Assembly: GCA_964641895.1 (NCBI GenBank) | Contig: CAZXLA010000109.1 | Span: 1 to 12,741, forward strand | Reading direction: 5' to 3' | DNA length: 12,741 nt | Origin: UBA2421 sp964641895 | GTDB lineage: Bacteria > Planctomycetota > Phycisphaerae > Tepidisphaerales > Tepidisphaeraceae | Shown here: positions 5,835-10,918 of the stretch, piece by piece | Numbering within the stretch: the first letter of the stretch is position 1 | Layout: each line of letters begins with the position of its first letter | The notes under the pieces: model-generated | Databases searched by the model: none | What the model was told of the DNA's origin: nothing | The model's input: only the letters and a program-made list of their open reading frames with translations | Program-made: the position numbers and the translations under genes

Positions 5835-8054
5835 ATGAAGCGATTTTTCGGGAAAATGGTCCTCGCCGCCGCCGTCGCGGCGACCTCGTTCGGTCTTACT
5901 TCGGCGCGCGCCGAGTCGCCCCTTCCAACCGATGCCCGCGCCGAAGTGCAGATGCTTCAAACCGAAGCGATCAAAGCCATTCGTTCGGGCGAGTGGACCA
6001 AAACCAGCGAACTCATCAGCAAGGCCGCGCAGGTCAGCAACGATCCGTCGCTGGCGAAAATGAGCGCATGGGTGGCGGAGTTTGAAAATCAGCGGCAGGA
6101 ATTCGCCGCAGAACGGCGCAAGCAATACGACGCGGCCGTGGTTGATGTGAACAAGCTCATTGACGGCGGCCAGCAGTTGTTCGCGATCGATGCCGCCGGC
6201 CGGGCGTACCTGCTCGCCGAAGACAAGAATGCGTTTCACGATCAATCGTGGGTGAAGGAGATCGTCGCCAAGAGCATCAATCAGGCGACGGAGTATGAAT
6301 CAGTCGGCAACTGGATCGGCGCTTCTCGCGTCTATCAATATCTCAATGTGATCGAGCCGGCCAACCCGCAGTGGAAAGACAAGCTTAAGTTGGTCACACG
6401 CCGCATTCGTTTGGCGGGTGTGTACGCGCCGGACGAGTTTAAGAAGCAAGCCGAAATCGAATCAGAAAAGCGCCGCGTGGCCGACGCCGTTCTCAGGCCC
6501 GCCACGCAGCCGAGCACCGGGCCGAGTACGAAGCCGGCCAGCGAAAGCAACGACAGCTTCAAAATTGTTTGGCGCGATACGGTCAAGGGCATTCAGATGG
6601 AAATGCTGCGGGATGCGCTGCGCGACTCGCGCCGGCATTACTGGCGCGATGTCACCTACAAAGACCTGCTCACCGGCGGCTTGGAAGGCCTGCGCGCCTT
6701 AGCCACCACGCCGGGGCTGGATGTGGCGTTCCCAAAGATGAGCGATCCGCAGCGGCGCGATGCGTTTGTGAACTCGATCAATGAATTGCTGATCAACGTC
6801 AGCGCGTCAAAATCGCCGACGGATGATTCGCTGATGACGCGCACGCTCGCCCAGTTGTGGCAGAGCAATCGAGACACGCTCGAACTCCCCGAAGAAGTGT
6901 TCACCGCCGAGTTTGCCGACGGCGCTTTCGCCAAGCTCGACGATTTTACCAACATGATCTGGCCTTACGATGTCGAGGAATTTAACAAAAGCACGCAGGG
7001 CGAGTTCCAGGGCGTGGGCATCCAGATTGATACCGATGAAGACGGCGGGCTGAAAGTGGTCAGCCCCATCGAAGACACCCCCGCGTACCGTATCGGCATC
7101 AAGGCCGGCGACGTTATTACATACATTAACGGCAAGAACGCCAAGGGGATCACCATCAATCAGGCGGTGAAAAACATCACCGGCCCCGAGGGAACCACCG
7201 TCCGCCTCACCGTGCGCAGCGGCGAGGATGGCACGAGCAAAGAGTACGAAATCAAGCGGGAAAAGATCATGGTCGCCAGCATCAAAGGCTGGTTCCGCAA
7301 GCCCGGCGGCGGGTGGGATTACCTGGTCGATAAAGACAGCAGCATCGGCTACGCGCGCATGACGAATTTTACCAAGTCGACCGCCAAAGAACTTGATTCC
7401 GCGATGGCCGATATGAAAAAGGTCGGTGCCAAGGCGATGATTCTCGACCTGCGTTACAACCCCGGCGGCCTGCTCAACGCGGCCACCGAAGTGAGCGATC
7501 GGTTCCTATCGGCCGGCAAGATCGTCAGCACCAAAAGTGATCGCCGCCCGCAGGATGAACAAACTACCGAAGCCCGCGCCGATGATGACGACGTGAAATT
7601 GCCCATGGTCGTGCTGGTCAACCAGTTCAGCGCGTCGGCGAGCGAAATCGTCTCGGGCGCCCTGCGCGATCAGAAGCGGGCGCTGGTGGTCGGCGAACGC
7701 ACGTTCGGCAAGGGCAGCGTGCAGATGCTGTTCCAGGTCGATGGCCGGCTGGCGTTTCTCAAGCTCACCACCAGCCACTACTACCTGCCCAACGGCGAGT
7801 GCATCCATCGTGAGGAAAGCAGCGACAAATGGGGAGTCGAGCCGGATGTCACGGTGACCATGACCAGCAAACAGATGGGCGACGCCATCGAAGCCCGTCA
7901 GAAACAAGACGTGTTGCGCGACGCGGCGATTCCATCAACCCAGCCGGCCGAAGTGATCGCCGACGCGGCGAAGAAGGACGCGCTGGCCGTCGATCCACAG
8001 CTCTCGGCGGCGGTGCTGCTGCTGCGGCTGCAGTTGGCGGGGGCGAAGATCTGA
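5835..8054 (+). CDS. Secreted S41-family C-terminal processing protease with PDZ domain
   Basis: This 739-residue serine protease of the CtpA/Prc (tail-specific protease) group would act outside the cytoplasmic membrane. Residues 1-26 form a signal peptide ending 'TSARA'. Residues 27-220 are helical and charged and match no family I recognise. A low-complexity linker 'RPATQPSTGPSTKPAS' spans 221-236. Then come the S41 N-terminal helical part (about 240-375), a PDZ domain (about 388-465, 'GVGIQIDT', 'GIKAGDVITYING'), and the protease core with 'ILDLRYNPGG' at 536-545. By spacing to E. coli Prc the Ser/Lys dyad is Ser601 in 'FSASASEI' and Lys626 in 'FGKGSVQ', with Asp612 also kept. A second 'PSTQPAE' lies at 700-706. 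It is likely monocistronic: argS diverges upstream and hairpins follow the stop. Substrate unknown. Confidence 0.95.
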   Translation: MKRFFGKMVLAAAVAATSFGLTSARAESPLPTDARAEVQMLQTEAIKAIRSGEWTKTSELISKAAQVSNDPSLAKMSAWVAEFENQRQEFAAERRKQYDAAVVDVNKLIDGGQQLFAIDAAGRAYLLAEDKNAFHDQSWVKEIVAKSINQATEYESVGNWIGASRVYQYLNVIEPANPQWKDKLKLVTRRIRLAGVYAPDEFKKQAEIESEKRRVADAVLRPATQPSTGPSTKPASESNDSFKIVWRDTVKGIQMEMLRDALRDSRRHYWRDVTYKDLLTGGLEGLRALATTPGLDVAFPKMSDPQRRDAFVNSINELLINVSASKSPTDDSLMTRTLAQLWQSNRDTLELPEEVFTAEFADGAFAKLDDFTNMIWPYDVEEFNKSTQGEFQGVGIQIDTDEDGGLKVVSPIEDTPAYRIGIKAGDVITYINGKNAKGITINQAVKNITGPEGTTVRLTVRSGEDGTSKEYEIKREKIMVASIKGWFRKPGGGWDYLVDKDSSIGYARMTNFTKSTAKELDSAMADMKKVGAKAMILDLRYNPGGLLNAATEVSDRFLSAGKIVSTKSDRRPQDEQTTEARADDDDVKLPMVVLVNQFSASASEIVSGALRDQKRALVVGERTFGKGSVQMLFQVDGRLAFLKLTTSHYYLPNGECIHREESSDKWGVEPDVTVTMTSKQMGDAIEARQKQDVLRDAAIPSTQPAEVIADAAKKDALAVDPQLSAAVLLLRLQLAGAKI

Positions 8055-8096
8055 ACGGGAATCTAGCTAGCGGCAACGCGGCGTAAGAAGCGTAGG

Positions 8097-8180
8097 CGGG
8101 GACGAAGCCCCGGGCAAAAATTTTCCGAGACGTAAGCCGCAACGCGACGAAAGGACCGTTCTTTCGCCGCGTTGCGGCTT
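8097..8180 (+). terminator. Hairpins downstream of the S41 protease gene
   Basis: A small stem CGGGG/CCCCG (8097-8101, 8108-8112) is followed by a stronger one. AAGCCGCAACGCGACGAAAG (8134-8153) pairs with 8161-8180 around a 7-base loop, with a single mismatch in 20 pairs. The right arm runs into TTTTG, so it could end protease transcription. The T-run is short, and the structure may equally be an interspersed palindromic repeat. Confidence 0.5.
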
Positions 8181-8191
8181 TTGTGCGCGCA

Positions 8192-8219
8192 ACAAAAAAC
8201 CCAGGGCTTGCGCCCTGGG
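8192..8219 (-). terminator. Intrinsic terminator of the sigma operon
   Basis: Read on the minus strand, CCCAGGGC and GCCCTGGG (8219-8212 and 8207-8200) form a perfect 8-pair stem with a 4-base loop. It is followed directly by TTTTTT (8199-8194). This is a classic Rho-independent terminator, 71 bases past the stop of the secreted-protein gene, and would close the three-gene operon. CCCAGGGC-loop-GCCCTGGG is also, as I recall, a common intergenic repeat in planctomycetes, so the terminator may be repeat-derived. Confidence 0.7.
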
Positions 8220-8289
8220 CTACCTATCTTTCGCCGCTTCGCGGCTGGGATCGTGTACGTCAACCGCGGTGCAGTCGAACTGTCGTGTT

Positions 8290-8886
8290 TCAGTTCGAGC
8301 TTGCTGACGCACCTTTAATCAGCACATCCAGGTGTTCCAGCGCCTTGTCGGCCTGATTCGTCTGGCGATAAAAATCGGCCAGTTGCAGGCGGATGACGCG
8401 TTGCACGGCGGCGTTTTTGGTTTCGGCGAGCATTTTCTCAAGCTTGACGATGATCGCCTCGGGCCCGCGCGGGCGCAGGATGTCGACGGTGTTGATCACG
8501 GCGGCAACGGCGGTGGCGTCGGCGTCTTTGCCGAGCGCGTTGTATTTGTCGACCAGATCAAGAAAGTTTTTCATCTGCTCGATTGGGCCCGGGCGACCGA
8601 GTTGCATGCCGGAGCGCGGGGGGCCGTCATGAGGGCCGCGCGCCGCCGCGCCGCCGGAACCGCCGGGGCCATCGTGTCGACCGCCGGGTCCGTCGCGACG
8701 ATCCCCCGGACGATCGCCTTGACGATCCCCGGGACGCTCATCGTTCTGTCGTGGCGGCGGGGGACGGCCGCCTTCCGGCCCGCCGCCGGCACCACCGGGG
8801 CCGCCTTCAGGCGGAGGTGCGGGTTGGGCATAGCTCATGCCGGCAAGCAGCAGGGTACCTAGAAATGCAGGGATCGTACGGTTCAT
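8290..8886 (-). CDS. Secreted Gly/Pro/Arg/Asp-rich protein of the sigma operon
   Basis: This is a 198-residue exported protein of unknown function. The start at 8886 is chosen because its ATG overlaps the previous gene's stop as ATGA and has AAGGAG eight bases upstream. The longer open frame to 9027 adds only a low-complexity Arg/Asp-rich stretch from the overlapping gene. Residues 1-20 are a signal peptide, probably cut at 'SYA|QP'. Residues 21-100 are low complexity: a Pro/Gly start, then 'RPGDRQGDRPGDRRDGPGG'-type repeats with some His, about ten Arg against eight Asp/Glu. Residues about 101-195 look helical ('IEQMKNFLDLVDKY', 'RLQLADFYRQTNQADKALEHLD') and may hold one or two TPR-like hairpins. 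Last gene of the operon, before a strong terminator. A role as extracytoplasmic sensor or ligand for the membrane protein upstream is inference. Confidence 0.85.
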   Translation of the reverse strand: MNRTIPAFLGTLLLAGMSYAQPAPPPEGGPGGAGGGPEGGRPPPPRQNDERPGDRQGDRPGDRRDGPGGRHDGPGGSGGAAARGPHDGPPRSGMQLGRPGPIEQMKNFLDLVDKYNALGKDADATAVAAVINTVDILRPRGPEAIIVKLEKMLAETKNAAVQRVIRLQLADFYRQTNQADKALEHLDVLIKGASASSN

Positions 8887-9562
8887 TGGTTGCTCTCCTT
8901 CGCGGGTTCGTCGGTCGGTTCGTCGGTCAGTTCGTCCATCGTTTCGATGCTCGTCAATTCCGTGAACGACGGGAATGACGGCACGAGCGGTTCGTATTCG
9001 CCGGAGGGGATATCGTTCGCCGCCCACAACGGACCGATCTGCGGCATCGACGGGATTTCATCGATCACGGTCGAAAGGGTTTCGTCGTCGGCGGAACTCA
9101 CTTCGGTTCCGTCGATGTCGGGCGCGCCGGGGACAAGTTGAGACGGCGAGAGTTCAGGCAAAAGTTCAATCGTCTGAGTTGGAGCCGTGTTGCCGGCGAT
9201 CGTCGGCGTGGTGTCNNNNNNNNNNNNNNNNNNNNNNNNNNNNNNNNNNNNNNNNNNNNNNNNNNNNNNNNNNNNNNNNNNNNNNNNNNNNNNNNNNNNN
9301 NNNNNNNNNNNNNNNAAAGTTCAATCGTCTGAGTTGGAGCCGTGTTGCCGGCGATCGTCGGCGTGGTGTCGGTTGCGGTGTGGCGCGGCCACATGATCAC
9401 CGCCAGCGCCGCCGCGGCCGCCAGGGCGCCGGTCATCAGCTTCCACCGCCAGGAATGGTTCACCGCCGCCGGCAAAAGCACCTGAGCGGCAAGATTGCCC
9501 GGATACTTCATCGAGCGGTAAGTCGCTTTAGCGGCTTGAAGTTGTTTACGCAGTTCGCTCAT
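8883..9562 (-). CDS. Probable membrane anti-sigma factor, split by a spurious assembly gap
   Basis: The start 'MSELRKQLQAAKATYRSMKY' at 9562 overlaps the sigma gene's stop by ATGA. As assembled, the frame runs into 100 Ns and resumes in another frame. Collapsing the N-run and one of the two identical 55-base flanks (155 bases removed) gives one frame of 175 codons, ending in TGA at 8885-8883, which again overlaps the next ATG. The restored 174-residue protein has a short basic cytoplasmic part (1-40), one TM helix (about 41-58) and a Pro/Ser/Thr-rich tail (59-174). By my count the tail has 23 Asp/Glu against one Lys and no Arg; it ends in a 'DELTDEPTDEP' repeat. No zinc-binding HxxxCxxC motif is seen. 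The anti-sigma role rests on position, coupling and topology. There is no recognisable domain. Confidence 0.75.
9161..9215. repeat. 55-base direct repeat, left flank of the N gap
   Basis: These 55 bases, beginning AAAGTTCAATCGTCTGAG and ending GGCGTGGTGTC, recur without any difference at 9316-9370 immediately after the N-run. Each copy touches the gap exactly. This is the pattern expected when two contig ends overlap by the assembler's k-mer length but were scaffolded with a default gap. Confidence 0.9.
9216..9315. other. Assembly gap of 100 Ns, probably artefactual
   Basis: Exactly 100 Ns separate two identical 55-base sequences. Removing the Ns and one copy restores a continuous reading frame through the membrane-protein gene. 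No real sequence is probably missing here. Confidence 0.95.
9316..9370. repeat. 55-base direct repeat, right flank of the N gap
   Basis: Second, identical copy of the sequence at 9161-9215, starting at the first base after the Ns. On the minus strand it encodes the stretch 'DTTPTIAGNTAPTQTIEL' of the membrane protein, in the frame set by the start at 9562. Confidence 0.9.
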
Positions 9563-10095
9563 TGGATCGCCGACAATTTCGTTCTCAACGCTCGCAACGC
9601 CTGATGCACGGTTGCTTTGACTGTTCCTGCTGCACACTGCATGGCGGCGGCGGTTTCTTCGACGCTGTGGTCTTCGAAAAATCGAAGCACGATCGCCTGC
9701 CGCTGCCGGTCGGGAAGTTTGTCTAACATCGCGTGAAGCTGGCTGAGCTCGTCGATGTCGGGGCGCGATTCGTCAAAGTCACTCGCCCGATCATCGCGCC
9801 GGCTTACCCCGGCGGCTATTTTTTCCAAATCCAGCTTGCGGTCGCCGCGGCGTTGCTCGCGGATCACGTTCAACGCGATGCCCAGCGACCAGCTTTCGAT
9901 CCGGCTCTCTCCTCGAAAGCTGCCGATCTGCCGCATGAACCGCAACGCCGTTTCCTGCACGGCGTCGCGGGCCCGATCGGCGTCGCGCAATTGGCTGACG
10001 CAAAAGCGGAACCAGATGTCCTGCAAGCCCGTAAGCAGGGCTGCCAAGGCATCTCGCTCCCCTCGGCGTGCTCGTTCAATGGTTATCTGATCCAC
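9559..10095 (-). CDS. ECF-type RNA polymerase sigma factor
   Basis: This 178-residue group-4 sigma factor would direct core RNA polymerase to a regulon controlled by its membrane partner. Region 2 spans about residues 7-83: 'RARRGERDALAALL', 'DADRARDAVQETALRFMRQI', 'FRGESRIESWSLGIALNVIREQRR'. A linker of about 35 residues rich in Asp/Arg follows. Region 4 spans about 119-175 ('LDKLPDRQRQAIVLRFFEDHSVEETAAAMQ', cut here into its core; helix-turn-helix 'AGTVKATVHQALRAL'). I start at GTG 10095, which has GAGG eight bases upstream and places the fold at the N terminus. The frame is open to an ATG at 10224, but that extension has no sigma features and runs antisense into the divergent gene. The stop overlaps the next start as ATGA, implying coupled synthesis with the membrane protein. 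Confidence 0.93.
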   Translation of the reverse strand: MDQITIERARRGERDALAALLTGLQDIWFRFCVSQLRDADRARDAVQETALRFMRQIGSFRGESRIESWSLGIALNVIREQRRGDRKLDLEKIAAGVSRRDDRASDFDESRPDIDELSQLHAMLDKLPDRQRQAIVLRFFEDHSVEETAAAMQCAAGTVKATVHQALRALRTKLSAIQ

Positions 10096-10151
10096 ATGTG
10101 CAACCTCGGGTAAGTGTCGGCTTAACCCATGCGGTTTAGCGGGGCAATTCT

Positions 10152-10157
10152 TATACT
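10152..10157 (+). promoter_or_regulatory. Candidate -10 box (TATACT) for the antitoxin-like gene
   Basis: TATACT lies ten bases before the ATG at 10168, so the transcript would start only a few bases before the start codon, effectively leaderless. No Shine-Dalgarno is seen, which fits. No good -35 box was found at the usual distance. Confidence 0.3.
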
Positions 10158-10167
10158 CGTCAAAATC

Positions 10168-10362
10168 ATGACGCAGGCCGCCATCAAAGAAACCATCAAA
10201 CAAGCGATTTCCGAAGGGTTGCACGAAAACCGCGACTCATTTCGTGATCTGTTCGCCGAAGTGCTCGAAGATTTGGCGCTATGTAACGCCATTCGTGAAG
10301 GCGAGAAAACCAGGCGCGTTGCCAAATCTGTGGTTTTAAAAGCCCTGCGCAGACAACGATGA
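10168..10362 (+). CDS. Small antitoxin-like protein without a visible toxin partner
   Basis: This is a 64-residue helical, charged protein: 'MTQAAIKETIKQAISEGL', then 'FRDLFAEVLEDLALCNAI', then 'REGEKTRRVAKSVVLKAL'. The pattern ('...VLEDLALxxAIxEGxKTxxVxxxxVxxxL') resembles small predicted antitoxins found next to RelE/ParE-type toxins in cyanobacteria and planctomycetes. This is family memory, not a search. I use the ATG at 10168 rather than 10129 because a TATACT box lies between them and the conserved part starts here. The following 556 bases hold no toxin-sized gene on the plus strand, so it appears orphaned or has a non-toxin role. It diverges from the sigma gene with 72 bases between, so promoters are shared or adjacent. 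Confidence 0.7.
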   Translation: MTQAAIKETIKQAISEGLHENRDSFRDLFAEVLEDLALCNAIREGEKTRRVAKSVVLKALRRQR

Positions 10363-10390
10363 GCGGAATGAGATTTTACGGGTTTTTCCC

Positions 10391-10419
10391 TTGACTCGGT
10401 GGGTATGTTTGCATATTGT
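10391..10419 (+). promoter_or_regulatory. Promoter-like sequence with no gene directly downstream
   Basis: TTGACT (10391-10396) and TATTGT (10414-10419) are spaced by 17 bases, matching sigma-70 at 5 of 6 and 4 of 6 positions. Predicted initiation near 10426 would transcribe the phased G/A-tract array. The next gene, typA, begins about 490 bases further on. Confidence 0.4.
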
Positions 10420-10493
10420 TAGGTTTTATCGCGATTGAACCGACGAGGTGGCGCGCGTTCGGAAATGAGACAGGGATTGTCGAGGGTCGATGC

Positions 10494-10587
10494 GGGACCA
10501 AAATGGGACCAAAATGGGGACAAAAGGGGTCGAAATGGGTCTAAAAAGGCACGGTTGGGACACGATTGGGACACGGTTTGGACGCGG
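10494..10587. repeat. Degenerate 11-base tandem array of G-tracts and A-tracts
   Basis: Units of the form GGGACCAAAAT: G-tracts begin at 10494, 10505, 10516, 10526 and 10537, and A-tracts at 10500, 10511, 10522, 10533 and 10543. After an 8-base break, three further 11-base units TTGGGACACGA, TTGGGACACGG and TTTGGACGCGG occupy 10555-10587. A period of 10-11 is not a multiple of three, which argues against coding. A-tracts in phase with the helical turn predict intrinsic bending. The G-tracts could also pair as a loose quadruplex. Confidence 0.75.
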
Positions 10588-10876
10588 TTTTTTGCGGGCG
10601 CCAAGTCGGCACCGTTCACCGTAAAATATTACTGAATCAGAAGTTAGGCGAAATTTGTCACGATCTCTGACGCCAATAACATCTTTTTTTGTGGTGAGGG
10701 AATCGGGTCGCTGACGCTCGCCGCTCGTTAAACGCGTTGGCCCTGGATGTCTGGCCTGCTTGAATCCGAGCGGCGTGAACGTGAGGTGGAAATCTGTTAC
10801 AACAGCCAATTCGAGTTTCCCAAGCGGACCCGGCTCGGTCGATCTACCGTATGGATGTCGGCGGCCGAGTGCCGTA

Positions 10877-10904
10877 TTTCGAGCTGAGTCGATCCTATTA
10901 TAAT
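10877..10904 (+). promoter_or_regulatory. typA promoter with consensus TATAAT
   Basis: A perfect TATAAT lies at 10899-10904, with a weak -35 candidate TTTCGA (10877-10882) at 16-base spacing. Only 14 bases separate the -10 box from the ATG, so the predicted 5' leader is about eight bases. No Shine-Dalgarno is present in it. Confidence 0.5.
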
Positions 10905-10918
10905 GAAGTGACCGTACC

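Larger units (their letters stand above)
10363..10918. other. 556-base non-coding region before typA
   Basis: No supported gene. It contains a promoter-like pair (10391-10419), a phased G/A-tract array (10494-10547), three 11-base units (10555-10587), the stretch TCGCTGACGCTCGCCGCTCG (10709-10728), which resembles an interspersed repeat, and the typA promoter at its end. The antisense open frame at 10426-10920 is composed largely of these repeats read through and has no recognisable domain. Confidence 0.6.

Noticed and set aside
5694..6245. Minus-strand open frame of 183 codons overlapping the S41 protease start
   Set aside because: It is antisense to the signal peptide and N-terminal part of a convincing protease and shows no domain of its own.
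8134..8219. CRISPR-like or tRNA-like structure in the hairpin cluster
   Set aside because: There are no regularly spaced identical repeats with distinct spacers and no cloverleaf with a TPsiC arm. These are separate hairpins.
8887..9027. Extended N terminus (47 codons) for the secreted protein
   Set aside because: It would bury the signal peptide inside the protein. The downstream ATG has AAGGAG and overlaps the previous stop. The extra residues come from the repetitive 3' end of the membrane-protein gene in another frame.
9161..9370. True tandem duplication of 55 bases flanking missing sequence
   Set aside because: Both copies end exactly at the N-run, the gap is exactly 100 bases, and collapsing restores a frame with the correct downstream overlap. 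An assembly artefact explains all of this.
10096..10224. Extended N terminus (43 codons) for the sigma factor
   Set aside because: It runs antisense into the divergent small gene and shows no sigma features. GTG at 10095 has a GAGG site and begins the region 2 fold.
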